64,000 nt of DNA, from the NCBI RefSeq assembly GCF_004340975.1, contig NZ_SLXA01000004.1, forward strand, positions 124,001 to 188,000, read 5' to 3'. A program made the translations under genes and the position numbers. Origin of the DNA: Frisingicoccus caecimuris. GTDB taxonomy: Bacteria > Bacillota > Clostridia > Lachnospirales > Lachnospiraceae. Position 1 is the first letter of the stretch, and each line of letters starts with the position of its first letter. Shown here piece after piece: positions 42,768 to 51,922 of this stretch. The notes beneath the pieces are model-generated. The model had not been told where the DNA came from. It was given only the letters and a program-made list of their open reading frames with translations, and searched no databases.

Positions 42768-43604
42768 TTATAAGCCCATCATTTCCCGTACAACACGGTC
42801 AGCCATTTTGATCGCACCGACTAAGACGAGCATATTGAATACCAGTTCCCCGATGTAGCTCCATACCATAGATACCGCTGCCGCATCCGGGTTGACTGCC
42901 GGTGGAGCCGCTGCAAACAAGGAAAAGATGATGCAGGCAAGCACAATGATCGCACCTTCCAGGCAGACAGCAGCATAACTTTTGATGAAGCTCTTGCCAA
43001 CACTCTGACTCGGTTCCCCTGCAAAAGTGGAAAGAGGGATGGGCGCAATCGCCGTATAGAGATACAGTTTAAAAAATCTGCCATAGACAGACATAATCAT
43101 AATGAACGACAGTATCGTAATAAACAGACCGCCGATCAATGTGACTGCCCAGAGGGGAATACTCTCAAAAAAGCCACAGTCCTCAACGGCTGTGACGATT
43201 TCCTGCGGCAGTACCGTTTGTGTGGCAGAGCCAAATCCAGCGGCATTCATGATCGTGGAAACTACACCCTGAACGATATTAAAGAGAGCCATCATCAGTT
43301 CTAAGCCATAGGTGACGACTCCTTTTGCAAGGGCAAAACGAATAAACAGCTTCAAAGCATGTTCCGGCTTTTTGACTTCTGCAAAATTGCCGCAGGTACG
43401 CATGACACCAACGACAAAGAACAGCACCAGCAGGGCAAGCCCGATTGCCTGCAGTGCGCCGTGGATATTCAGGATAACAGACCATATCGTACCGCCTTTG
43501 AACTGCTCCGGTGACTGGGTAATAAGCTGCCATATCTCGGCTAACTTTTCATTCCAGGTATTCAGGGCATTTTCAAGATTTTGTACGACCCAGTTATCAG
43601 ACAC
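42768..43604 (-). CDS. VirB6/TrbL-like conjugation membrane protein
   Basis: The 278-residue protein has about six membrane helices (GLALLVLFFVVGVMRTCGNF, VTLIGGLFITILSFIMIM, GAIIVLACIIFSLFAAAPP). The position next to PrgI and Maff2 fits the VirB6-like channel component. The start is GTG 43604, eight bases after AGGAGGT, and it overlaps the methyltransferase stop by eight bases. Frames reaching 43652 lack a site. Confidence 0.88.
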   Translation of the reverse strand: MSDNWVVQNLENALNTWNEKLAEIWQLITQSPEQFKGGTIWSVILNIHGALQAIGLALLVLFFVVGVMRTCGNFAEVKKPEHALKLFIRFALAKGVVTYGLELMMALFNIVQGVVSTIMNAAGFGSATQTVLPQEIVTAVEDCGFFESIPLWAVTLIGGLFITILSFIMIMSVYGRFFKLYLYTAIAPIPLSTFAGEPSQSVGKSFIKSYAAVCLEGAIIVLACIIFSLFAAAPPAVNPDAAAVSMVWSYIGELVFNMLVLVGAIKMADRVVREMMGL

Positions 43605-44202
43605 ATAAACCACCTCCTGTTTTCTCTGCATAACTGCTGATTTCAACATCACTTACAACTTCGTCGCCCCACACATCCCAACCATCTGTTTTTTGGCGGG
43701 CAAACAATTCCAATCGCGGCAGGTCGCCCATCAGCTCAACGATTTTCTCTCGGGCTTCATCCGGTTTCTGACTATGCTCACGCAAAGGGCTGATGATAAA
43801 CTGATGAGTACGTTTTGATTGTCTGCAAGGTTTTCCTTTTGTGGCAAGCAGGCAGATTTCCGCATTTCCTCTTGTCCAAAATCCAAGACCGAAGAACCAT
43901 CCTTTTCCACTTTTGTTCTGTTTTAGCCAAACAAATGCAACTGTCTTATATTGAAAGCCCCATGCTTTTATTACCTTTAAGGCTTCGGGTAATTGAGGAA
44001 ATGTTGCCCACAAAAACAGGACGCAATGTTGATCGGCCACTTCTGCCACTTTCAGGTTACAGATTTCTTCGATGCTCATGGTGCGGTAATGATGTTCTGC
44101 TGCTCCAGAAAGATTTTTCTGGTTGTAGCGCCACGGTGGATCGGCGTAGATGATGCCATATTTTTTTATATTCTCGATAAATTCAACCTCCTTTCTTGTC
44201 AT
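43597..44202 (-). CDS. MT-A70-family adenine methyltransferase
   Basis: The 201-residue protein contains the catalytic DPPWRYNQKNLSGAAEHHY motif and the MT-A70 core (LFLWATFPQLPEALKVIKAWGFQYKTVAFVW, then RGNAEICLLATKG). Bacterial members methylate DNA adenine. It lies between VirB6-like and Maff2 genes, an unusual place for a methyltransferase within the mating-channel operon. No restriction partner is nearby. Confidence 0.9.
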   Translation of the reverse strand: MTRKEVEFIENIKKYGIIYADPPWRYNQKNLSGAAEHHYRTMSIEEICNLKVAEVADQHCVLFLWATFPQLPEALKVIKAWGFQYKTVAFVWLKQNKSGKGWFFGLGFWTRGNAEICLLATKGKPCRQSKRTHQFIISPLREHSQKPDEAREKIVELMGDLPRLELFARQKTDGWDVWGDEVVSDVEISSYAEKTGGGLCV

Positions 44203-44269
44203 AAAACAGACAGTGGGAGCATTTCTGCCGCAGCAGATCTGCTCCCATTGTCTTGTTTCATCCGTTATC

Positions 44270-44623
44270 TTAGCCTGTGATCAGGGTAAGGATCTCCTTT
44301 GCAAAGGTAATGACTACACCGCCCGCAAGTGTCAGGAAACCGTTCGCTCTCTGGGAAGGGTCATGGGATTTCAGAGAAAGGCCGATCTGTACGATACCAA
44401 AGCCGAGCATGATCATACCAACAGCCCTGACCAGTCCGAAAATGAAGTCAGAGAGGTTATTGACTACGGTAATGGGATCGTTGGCGGCAAATGCCGTCGT
44501 GGTAAAACAGGTCATACAAAGCACTGCACCTGCATATGCCACCAAGGCTCTTTTGGTCTTTCTTCTCATCGGCAGCTTCACGGTTTCTTTCTTCTTGGTA
44601 TCCTTCTTGCTAAAAAATTTCAT
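44270..44623 (-). CDS. Maff2-family protein, probable VirB2-like pilin/channel subunit
   Basis: The 117-residue protein has a basic start, a long hydrophobic signal (ALVAYAGAVLCMTCFTTTAFAA) and two further helices (LVRAVGMIMLGFGIVQIGLSL and GFLTLAGGVVITFAKEILTLI). This is the VirB2/TrbC-like layout, and the sequence fits the Maff2 family of Tn1549-type elements. Maff2 genes are known targets of some mobilizable elements; here it is intact. Confidence 0.85.
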   Translation of the reverse strand: MKFFSKKDTKKKETVKLPMRRKTKRALVAYAGAVLCMTCFTTTAFAANDPITVVNNLSDFIFGLVRAVGMIMLGFGIVQIGLSLKSHDPSQRANGFLTLAGGVVITFAKEILTLITG

Positions 44624-44637
44624 AGATAAATCCTCCT

Positions 44638-45078
44638 TTAGATGTTAAACATTTCTTCCAAATCCTCATCGGACAGAAGTTCATAAGTTGTGTTGACAGA
44701 TGCAATGCTTACGGCATTCTCTGGAATTTCACTGTCAAACACGAGCGTAGCGACAGCCTGTGTCGGCTCTCCGTGGATATACGGCGGCTGGCCTCCATCC
44801 ACCGTCAGCTTTACATTTGGATGCTTCAGGATGTCGTACTTCAGATCCATAACCGGACGCTCCCCTCGGATAAACAGCAGTGCATAACGGTTATCCAGCA
44901 TACGCACCTCATCTGGCGTCATCAGTTCACGTCCTGAAATCTGATAGTTGGTCGAATAGTTTCCGCTGCGCCCGGAGCTTTTTCCATAGGTGTTCGTATC
45001 AATGGTTTCCTTACCTAAAAGCTCGGACACATATTTGTGGGTACTCTGTTCGTTGCCGCCCAGATACAGAAATTCATC
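44638..45078 (-). pseudogene. virD4: VirD4/TraG coupling protein, C-terminal exon
   Basis: This exon encodes DEFLYLGGNEQSTHKYVSELLGKE and runs to a normal stop (146 residues). It continues exactly in frame from the exon that ends IVGNC at 47595, once the group II intron is removed. It contains the conserved sensor-like region of the coupling ATPase. Without intron splicing it has no start. Confidence 0.85.
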
Positions 45079-47594
45079 ATGAGGTAAGGTTCAGCTTGTC
45101 CTTTACAGGACTTGCATCCCCTCCCTCCCAAACCGCACGTACACCTCTCGATGTATACGGCTTTCCGCTTATTATATTTGCGGTATTAAGAATGAATCAG
45201 TTTATGACATTCGGGGCATACCACAAGAGTTTTCCGTCTCCTTTTGCGCATAAGGAGTACCCACTCCGCATTGCCCTTTAAGTCTTTTAGTTTCTTTACT
45301 TGATGGATTTCCAGATTTCTGCAATCCTTTCCACAAAGTTCACAGGCATGGCGTTCCACTCTCTGTTTCAGAGTGTTGGTTTTAGCGTATTTTGAGAACT
45401 GCGGAAGTTCGCTCACATTGTCAAACTTCGTAGCTGATTCTTTTCGCTTAAACCCGTCTCTGTAAAAGGTTGTAGTTTTCCTTCCTGCTCTGGTATCGTA
45501 TGCGATTGTAAACAGTCCTCCAACACAATATCTGCGCTTGATTTCGTGAACATTTGTTTTATACTTACAGGCAAATGTCTTGTACATACTGTACTTCATA
45601 AGATTGGCGAATCTGCCTATCTTAAAAGAATCATTTGCTATGGCGTAGTAGTTATAAAGTCCACGAACTTCCGCATTATATCTTGCCAGAATCTCTATAT
45701 CGCTTTGGTTTACCAGTTTTCCCCTGTGTAGGGCTACAAATCTTTCTTTTCCATTTTCGTTAATCTTGATTTTGATTGCATGGTATTCCAGTAACTTTCC
45801 CACCCATTTTTCTCTGGGTACAAGTAGTTTCACCACTCCTGCATTGCTCCTGATTTTGTATCCTCCTGCGGATTTCTTTAAATCCTGACTTCTGGATACC
45901 GTAATGTCGTAGCCTAAAAATCTGGCTCTGTCTCCTGTATGTGTAACCTTCGTTTTGGTTTCGGACATTTCCAAATCCAGTTCTTCCCTGAGGAATTTGC
46001 CGACATCAGCTTTAATCTGTTCTGCGTCCGCTTTGCTCCCAATTACTCCAATGATAAAATCATCAGCGTAACGGGTGTACTGAATCCGTTTATACGTCTC
46101 ATCTAAAGGTTCGGTAGGAGTTAGTTGTCGTGCTTGCTTTTCAAGCGTTTTCAAATGCTTATTGCGTTCCCAGCGTTCTTCTGGAGATAAATCCGCCCAC
46201 TTCTTTTTGCCCATACATCTGTAATAGGATGCCTTTTTGACAACTTTATTGTAGTCGGAGTTCATTTGTTTCTTCTTTCCTCGGTTATATTTCTGTGCGT
46301 ATTCTTCCATAAATTTGTCTAATTCATGGAGATACACGTTCGCAAGCACTGGACTGACACCAGACCCCTGCGGTACGCCGCTATATGTCCGATTGTACGT
46401 CCATTGCTCCATATATCCTGCTTTTAGGAATTTCCAGATAAGTTGTAGGAACATTTCATCATCAATGCGTTTTCTCAGCAATCTGATGATTGTGTGGTGA
46501 TTAAAACTGTCGAAGCAGGCGTGTATATCACCCTCAACAAACCAGTTCGTTCCCGTAAAGGTTTTCTGAATCTGGTATAATGCTGTCTGACAGCTTTTGT
46601 TTGGTCTGAACCCATGAGATGTTTTCTTAAACACAGGATCATAAATGCTTTCTAAAATCATTTTCACTACTTCCTGCACCAGTTTGTCATTGCCCGACTG
46701 GATTCCCAACGGGCGCTTTTTATTGCTGTTTTTCTTAGCAATATATTCCCTACGTGCAGGTTTTGGCAGGTAACTTTTATCTCGCATGGATTCAATAATC
46801 CTTTGGATTCTTTCGTCACTCATGCCATCAATGGTAGTTCCATCTGCACCGGCAGTCATACTGCCTGTGTTTGCATATATGTTTTTATATGCAAGCCAGT
46901 AGAACTCAGGATTGTACAGATTCCGATATAATCTCTGAAACCTGTAAGATTCATTCTTTGACTTTTCCGTCAAACTACTTAATACTTGGATTGGATTTCT
47001 CAATGCCTCTCGCACCGTCCTTTCATATCGTATTAGTAAATAAGCTGCTCCCCTTCGCCATGTGAACGTCATTAACGTCTCGGACTACTATGGGAGCTGT
47101 GTGACCATGCCCGTTACCGGGTTTAGGTCATCCCCAGTTAGTATTCATAGAATTAGCGTTTCGTGTTGTCGGCACCGACTTTCGCCATTTACCCGCTGTC
47201 TTGCGGTTGTCTTTCCATGAGTATCGCTTGCTTTCATAACTGCGAAATGAAACCAACATGGAATAGCATACGTTTCAATCCTTTTCGTATGCGGAGTGCG
47301 GATTCCCCCACTTTGGCTATCGTTCAGGCAGTTTAGCTTTGTACCTCATACACGAATTTTTATTCTTGAATTTTCAGATACACAGGATTAGTACCTTATC
47401 ATTCAGGCTCTCGTCTATTGACAAGAGCGACAACATGCTACACTCCCCTTCGGGTTTCCCCTCTCGGATAAGTTGTAGAATAATAGGTTGTGATTTTTCA
47501 TCACTTGATACTTTTACCTACTGCTTGCTAAAGGCAGTATTCCATAAATACCACGCCGCCGAATTTATAATGCGCTGGCGACTTCTGGGCGCAC
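45079..47594 (-). mobile_element. Group II intron (about 2.5 kb) inserted in virD4
   Basis: The intron begins GTGCGCCCAG on the minus strand at 47594 and ends CTCAT at 45079, matching the GUGYG start and AY end. Domain V is visible at about 45129-45163 (AGCCGTATAC, GAGA tetraloop, GTACGTGCGGTTT). Exons join as TGC|GAT, keeping the virD4 frame. It encodes an intact reverse transcriptase/maturase with a C-terminal endonuclease, so it may still splice and move. Confidence 0.9.
45186..47072 (-). CDS. ltrA: Group II intron reverse transcriptase/maturase with HNH endonuclease
   Basis: The 628-residue protein has reverse transcriptase blocks (PLGIQSGNDKLVQEVVKMILESIYDPVF, GDIHACFDSFNHH, the YADDFIIG catalytic motif), a maturase X region and a C-terminal HNH-type nuclease (CELCGKDCRNLEIHQVKKLKD and CPECHKLIHS). 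It assists intron splicing and target-primed reverse transcription. It lies in intron domain IV. The start is taken at the first ATG; a GTG further in is possible. All catalytic motifs are intact. Confidence 0.95.
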   Translation of the reverse strand: MTFTWRRGAAYLLIRYERTVREALRNPIQVLSSLTEKSKNESYRFQRLYRNLYNPEFYWLAYKNIYANTGSMTAGADGTTIDGMSDERIQRIIESMRDKSYLPKPARREYIAKKNSNKKRPLGIQSGNDKLVQEVVKMILESIYDPVFKKTSHGFRPNKSCQTALYQIQKTFTGTNWFVEGDIHACFDSFNHHTIIRLLRKRIDDEMFLQLIWKFLKAGYMEQWTYNRTYSGVPQGSGVSPVLANVYLHELDKFMEEYAQKYNRGKKKQMNSDYNKVVKKASYYRCMGKKKWADLSPEERWERNKHLKTLEKQARQLTPTEPLDETYKRIQYTRYADDFIIGVIGSKADAEQIKADVGKFLREELDLEMSETKTKVTHTGDRARFLGYDITVSRSQDLKKSAGGYKIRSNAGVVKLLVPREKWVGKLLEYHAIKIKINENGKERFVALHRGKLVNQSDIEILARYNAEVRGLYNYYAIANDSFKIGRFANLMKYSMYKTFACKYKTNVHEIKRRYCVGGLFTIAYDTRAGRKTTTFYRDGFKRKESATKFDNVSELPQFSKYAKTNTLKQRVERHACELCGKDCRNLEIHQVKKLKDLKGNAEWVLLMRKRRRKTLVVCPECHKLIHS

Positions 47595-48450
47595 GCAGTT
47601 GCCCACAATGCTTTCCCACTGCTTTTCAAAGAGCGCCTTGAGCTGTGCCAGATTCTGAAGAATGATGCTGACGGATACGCCACGGGAGCGCATCACAGAA
47701 AGAATCTTGTCAAAATCATCCGGCAGGCTCACGTTGGCAAACTCGTCCATGATGAAATGGCAGTGGACAGGCAGGCTGCCTCCGTACTTATGGTCGGCAA
47801 GATAAAAGAGCTGCTGAAAAAGCTGCGTATAAAGGATACTGACAAGGAAGTTAAAACTCGTATCGTTGTCTGGTATCAGAGCGAACAAAGCAACTTTCTT
47901 TTCCCCTAAACTGGGCAGATCAAGCTCATCCGTAGCTGTCAAACCGGCAAGGCTCTCCAGATTGAATTTTTCAAGCCTTGCGGCAAGGGTGATCTGGATG
48001 CTCTTTAAGGTCTTAGCCGAACCGGAGTGATAATCCCTGTAATACTTCAGGGCGATATGCTCCGGGTTATCCAATTCCAACCGGTCAAACAGTTCATCCA
48101 GAGGACTGACATAGCTATCATCATCCTCCCGAACTTCACCAGCCCGTAAAAGCTCCATGACCATTGGGAAGTTCTGTTCATCAGGCGGCGCTTCGTATTT
48201 CAGATAAAACACCAGTGCCAGAAGCAGCATACTGGCCGCTGTATCCCAGAAGGGGTCTTGCGACTGTGCGCCTTTGGGCGTGGTTGCCTTAAAAAGATTG
48301 GTCACCAGCCTTTGCACATCGTTGTCATTCCTAAGATAAACAAAGGGATTGTAACAATGGCTTCGGTGCATATTGATCAGATCAAGGACTCGCACTTCAT
48401 AGCCTTTCTTTTCCAACAGACCGCCAATGTCACGGACAATTTCTCCTTTC
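47595..48450 (-). pseudogene. virD4: VirD4/TraG coupling protein, middle part
   Basis: 285 codons start at GAAAGGAGAAATTGTC (KGEIVRDIGGLLEKKGYEVRVLDL) and end IVGNC. They include Walker B-like CHFIMDEFANVSLPDDFDKIL and the conserved RSRGVSVSIILQNLAQLKALF. The start of this piece joins DP at 57488 in frame. It is cut from its N terminus by the nested element and from its C terminus by the intron. Confidence 0.88.
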
Positions 48451-48514
48451 TGTCAAGTGGTTTTGAGATATTTTTTGAAAAATCTCCAAAGCGCATAGCT
48501 GTGCGTAAAGTCAA

Positions 48515-48679
48515 TCAGGCAACCTCCGCTTCCTGCAAAGCCATTGCTTCTCTTGCAATCAGAGCCTTTACAAGCTCCTCCTGCGTATGCTTTGCGTTCT
48601 CTGCGGGCATTGCGTTGACAACGAAAATGGTGCCGCCGATTCTCTCTACAAAGCCGGTTTTGATATTCTCCACGGTCAT
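48515..48679 (-). CDS. tnpW: TnpW-like small element protein
   Basis: The 54-residue protein (MTVENIKTGFVERIGGTIFVVN, then ENAKHTQEELVKALIARE) resembles the TnpW proteins of Tn4451-type elements. The start at 48679 follows GAGTGAGGTG. It is at the left end of the nested element. No function is established. Confidence 0.7.
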   Translation of the reverse strand: MTVENIKTGFVERIGGTIFVVNAMPAENAKHTQEELVKALIAREAMALQEAEVA

Positions 48680-48742
48680 CACCTCACTCCATAAAAATAG
48701 GGGCGTCCGTTTCCGCACACCCCGTTACCACCCGAAAAAGGA

Positions 48743-48970
48743 TTATTCCTTTTCATAGATTGCTTTCAGTGCGGCATAAAGGTTCCTGCCCTCGTCCTCC
48801 GTGAGCGTGATGCCCTTGCCGCAACGCTCGTGGTTCGGATGCCACTCTCTGATGTCCAGCTTGGCGGCATTGCCGTTCCACGAAATGAAGTTGGCTTCCT
48901 TGGTGTAGCCCTTACCGTTCTCTCCGAGGACGGCGAGGGGCTTGGTAATCGTGCTTGTAATGTCTTTCAT
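48743..48970 (-). CDS. YdbC/PC4-like single-strand DNA-binding protein
   Basis: The 75-residue protein has the PC4/YdbC pattern (GYTKEANFISWNGNAAKLDIREWHPNHERCGKGITLTEDEGRNLYAAL). Such proteins bind single-stranded nucleic acid. The start at 48970 has GGAGG upstream. On a mobilizable element it may protect the transferred strand. Confidence 0.8.
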   Translation of the reverse strand: MKDITSTITKPLAVLGENGKGYTKEANFISWNGNAAKLDIREWHPNHERCGKGITLTEDEGRNLYAALKAIYEKE

Positions 48971-49032
48971 TTTCGTACCTCCGTAATTCAAGTGTTGAAG
49001 AAGTTAAAAAGTCGGGATAGTAATGGAAGGGA

Positions 49033-50289
49033 TTATCGTTCCCAATCATTTCTGTCCCGACGGTGTTTGGATTGTTCTTTTCGGGCGGCGGCTCTGTCCT
49101 CCCGTTCCTTGCGCTCCTGCGCTTCCTTGATGCTGAAAAACTCCTTGACCTTCTCCACAAAGACCTCCACCAGCTTCGGGAAGTGTTCCAGCGCCTGTAA
49201 AAACGGCTGGCATTTTTCCTTGAGCCGGTCATAGCGTTCCTGCAATCGCTCCACGGCAGAGGACGCATTGAAATACTGCCTTTGATAGTAGGAAACGCTG
49301 CTTTTCAAATCTTGGATTTCACTGCGGCTCGTGATTCCCTCCTTTGCAAGTGCCGTGAGCTGCTGGTAATCGTCCTTAGAAACGGCAATTTTGCCGGTGA
49401 TGGTTTTCTGTCCCATTCCCTCAATCTCTGCCATTGTCTTGTGGACTTCGTGGGCAGGTTCATAGCGCACCTGCTCGGCTTCAATGCGTTCCTGAATGTC
49501 GGCAAGCCGCTCCTTGTCCTTCTGAATTTGATAATCCAGGCTGCTCAAATTCTCCGCTGTGCTGCCCAATACGCCACGCTCAAAGCCGGTGAAGCCAGCC
49601 TCGGTCATATGCTCAAAGAGCTTGTCTTGCAGGACAGAATAGGACTTGCGGAACATCGGCTTTCCGTATTTGCTGATAATCTGCTGCCCATTTTCGTCCA
49701 GCAGAGGAACAGTGTTTTTCCATTTCTTCGAGTGGGAAACTTGATTGATGACCTCCTTGACCGTTCCTCTCAGGGCTTCGTCCTTGCAGCGTTTCGACCA
49801 CAGAATTTCTTTTCGGACGGTGGGGATCGCCACAATGTGCAGGTGGTAGTGGTAGACCGGCTTGCCCAGTTCTTCGGACACCGCCTTGTTGATTTCATCG
49901 GCGTGCATAACCGCCGACACGATGTTCTCCTCGCCGTAAATCTCACAGCCGAAGCGGTAGGATTCCTCGTAGAACTGCTTGGCGTATTCGTAGCCGCCGT
50001 GTTCCTCAAAGTACCTTGTGTTCACATCAATGACCAACTCATTAAAAATGGTTGCACCGGCTTTCTGTCCTCTTGTGGAGATTTTGCCCTCGTCAATGAG
50101 CCGCTGGAAATACTCGTTGTAGGTAAAACCGCCCGTGTCCTTGAAGTGAACATTGCGGGCAATTTGCTCGGTGTCCACATTGAGATTTGCGTAGCTTTCA
50201 TTCTTGCGCTCGTTGTGTCGCTCGGTTTTCTGCGCTCCCTCTGCGGAGATTTTCTCCACTCGGATAACGCTCCAGTTTCCTTCCGCCAT
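49033..50289 (-). CDS. mob: MobV-family relaxase (Pre/Mob)
   Basis: The 418-residue protein has the MobV motifs RHNERKNESYANLNVD (motif I), and HYHLHIVAIPT (metal-binding His cluster) near residue 145. A long coiled-coil C-terminal half follows. It nicks the element's oriT to start mobilization using another element's channel, possibly that of the host ICE. The start at 50289 follows GGAGGTG. A 14 bp inverted repeat just upstream is a likely oriT. Confidence 0.92.
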   Translation of the reverse strand: MAEGNWSVIRVEKISAEGAQKTERHNERKNESYANLNVDTEQIARNVHFKDTGGFTYNEYFQRLIDEGKISTRGQKAGATIFNELVIDVNTRYFEEHGGYEYAKQFYEESYRFGCEIYGEENIVSAVMHADEINKAVSEELGKPVYHYHLHIVAIPTVRKEILWSKRCKDEALRGTVKEVINQVSHSKKWKNTVPLLDENGQQIISKYGKPMFRKSYSVLQDKLFEHMTEAGFTGFERGVLGSTAENLSSLDYQIQKDKERLADIQERIEAEQVRYEPAHEVHKTMAEIEGMGQKTITGKIAVSKDDYQQLTALAKEGITSRSEIQDLKSSVSYYQRQYFNASSAVERLQERYDRLKEKCQPFLQALEHFPKLVEVFVEKVKEFFSIKEAQERKEREDRAAARKEQSKHRRDRNDWER

Positions 50290-50326
50290 TCTCATCACCT
50301 CCAGTCAGCGGAAAGGGAGGGGGTGC

Positions 50327-50375
50327 GGGTTACGCAACTTTTTCAAAGTGCGTAACCCACTATGACACTTTCAGC
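50327..50375. other. Candidate oriT of the nested element
   Basis: GGGTTACGCAACTTT and AAAGTGCGTAACCC form an inverted repeat with one extra base, followed by CACTATGACACTTTC. It lies 38 bp upstream of the MobV relaxase start, where pMV158-type origins sit. Confidence 0.6.
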
Positions 50376-50435
50376 TTCGCTGCAAAGATGTCGTGGGCAA
50401 GGGCTTTCCTCCCTTGACCTCCCTCAAAACCTCAA

Positions 50436-51494
50436 TCAAACAGGCAGGTCGTCCTCGTCCGTGACTTCCTGCCCATTCTCAATCGGTTTTTCAACCTCCG
50501 GCAAAGTCCAGTACCAAAGAAAGCCGTCCTTCACGGAGCAAACTCCGGCTTTCTTTTTGGACTTCTTGTAGGTTGATTTCTTGAAGCCTGCGGCTTCAAG
50601 CTTTGCTTCGCAATCGGAAGCCAGCCGCCTACCGCCCGCCAGCAGGGAACGGATAAAATCCGTTGCCGCTTCCTCACGGGCATTCGGTCTGCCCATCCTC
50701 GGCGCAGAAGCAGAGAAAGCGTCCTCCGCACTCAGCTCCAGCTCATCAAGAAAGTTCACGCCCTTGTCGGCTACCTCAAAGAGAATAGCCGAGCCCATCG
50801 GTGCAAGATTGCTCTTGACCTGCACCAGATAACGCTCGGCGGGGTTCTGTTTGTTTGCTGTGCGTGTGACGGCAAGAATGCTTCTCGCTGCACCGGCAAT
50901 GTCGATAGAGCCATTGGTGCGATAGAGGGGACTTGTGTCCTTTGCCTTGTTCATATGGGCGATGATAACGATGGCGCAGCCGGTGTCCTTGGCAACGGCA
51001 ATCAGGTGGTTGAAGTCAGCTCTTGTTTCGTTGGCGTTGTTCATCGAGCAGGTGTCACCGATATACGAACTCATCGGGTCGAGAATCAGCAGCTTGGCGT
51101 TGTACTTCTCCACGGCTTCACGGATACGGTCATCTCCGAAGGTCAGGCTCTTTTCGTCCTCCTTGATGAAGATGAGCCTGTCCCCATCACCGCCCGCCGA
51201 ATTAAATCTCGGCACAACGGTATCGTCTGCATCGTCCTCGGTGGTCTGATAGATAACGGTCATCGGCTCGCCGCTCTCGTCCTCATCGGCAAAGGGTAGC
51301 GGCGCTCCCTTGGAAAGCAAAGCGGCAAGAGAAAGCATCAGCTTACTCTTGCCGTCGCCGGGGTCGCCTTGCAGCAGTGTGACCTTGCCGAAGGGGATAT
51401 AGGGATACCACAGCCAGCGCACCTCCTTGGGTGTAATCTCGCTTGCCTTGATGATTTCCAGCTTTGCGGGAATGTTGTTCGGATAGTCTGTCAT
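50436..51494 (-). CDS. RepA-like AAA ATPase (RecA-fold, replication/mobilization)
   Basis: The 352-residue protein has Walker A GDPGDGKSKL (about 40), Walker B KLLILDPMSSYIG and the VIIAHMNKAKDTSP sensor region, as in RepA/DnaB-like hexameric helicases of the AAA_25 type. A C-terminal winged-helix region follows. It overlaps the upstream 57-residue gene (ATGA). On this element it may support replication after transfer. The start follows AAGGAG. Confidence 0.88.
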   Translation of the reverse strand: MTDYPNNIPAKLEIIKASEITPKEVRWLWYPYIPFGKVTLLQGDPGDGKSKLMLSLAALLSKGAPLPFADEDESGEPMTVIYQTTEDDADDTVVPRFNSAGGDGDRLIFIKEDEKSLTFGDDRIREAVEKYNAKLLILDPMSSYIGDTCSMNNANETRADFNHLIAVAKDTGCAIVIIAHMNKAKDTSPLYRTNGSIDIAGAARSILAVTRTANKQNPAERYLVQVKSNLAPMGSAILFEVADKGVNFLDELELSAEDAFSASAPRMGRPNAREEAATDFIRSLLAGGRRLASDCEAKLEAAGFKKSTYKKSKKKAGVCSVKDGFLWYWTLPEVEKPIENGQEVTDEDDLPV

Positions 51495-51664
51495 TGTCTT
51501 GTTCTCCTTTTCGATAGATAGTGCGGGCATTGGATAACGGTGGCACGGAAGCTCTGCTTGCAGCTCCTTTCGCATTTCCTGCAAAGCTCGTTATATTTCT
51601 TCCTGCCACGCTCATCAAGAAAGAACGCCCATTCTTCCTTGAGGTATTTCGGCATACGGGGCAT
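51491..51664 (-). CDS. Small Cys-containing element protein, 57 residues
   Basis: The protein reads MPRMPKYLKEEWAFFLDERG with a Cys-rich second half (LCRKCERSCKQSF, then CPHYL), which may bind zinc. The start at 51664 has AAAGGAGG eight bases upstream. It overlaps the RepA-like gene start by four bases. Proteins of this kind occur beside RepA/Mob on similar elements; no function is known. Confidence 0.7.
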   Translation of the reverse strand: MPRMPKYLKEEWAFFLDERGRKKYNELCRKCERSCKQSFRATVIQCPHYLSKRRTRQ

Positions 51665-51717
51665 AGCGGGCACCTCCTTTTCGCTGCCGAATTGCCGATT
51701 TGCTCCCGAAACGCAGA

Positions 51718-51768
51718 AACGCCCAAAACCGTTTCCCGCTGTATGGTTTCGGGGCGATTTTGGGCGTT
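51718..51768. repeat. Inverted repeat
   Basis: AACGCCCAAAA and TTTTGGGCGTT are exact complements 29 bp apart, lying between the Cys-rich gene and the surface protein terminator. It may act as a second terminator or as a protein-binding site. Confidence 0.5.
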
Positions 51769-51854
51769 TTCTTTCGATATGAGCGGCTTTGTTTTAGCGG
51801 CGGTATCCTTACCGTCCGCCATTCAAAAGCCGCTGTTTGTCGCTTCCGGGTAAC

Positions 51855-51884
51855 AAAAAAGCGCCGTATTGCTACGACGCTTTT
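51855..51884 (-). terminator. Terminator of the surface protein gene
   Basis: On the minus strand AAAGCGTCGTA and TACGGCGCTTT pair around GCAA, followed by a T-run. It begins 39 bp after the stop codon at 51923. Confidence 0.8.
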
Positions 51885-51922
51885 GTCTTGCTCGGAAGAT
51901 GGAGCAAGGGAACGCTATTCAA

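Noticed and set aside
49282-50355. 357-codon plus-strand frame opposite the MobV relaxase
   Set aside because: Antisense of a strongly conserved relaxase; no start signal and no recognisable motifs.
51343-51822. Long minus-strand frame overlapping the RepA-like gene start
   Set aside because: It overlaps two genes with clear ribosome binding sites and has the skewed composition of a shifted frame.
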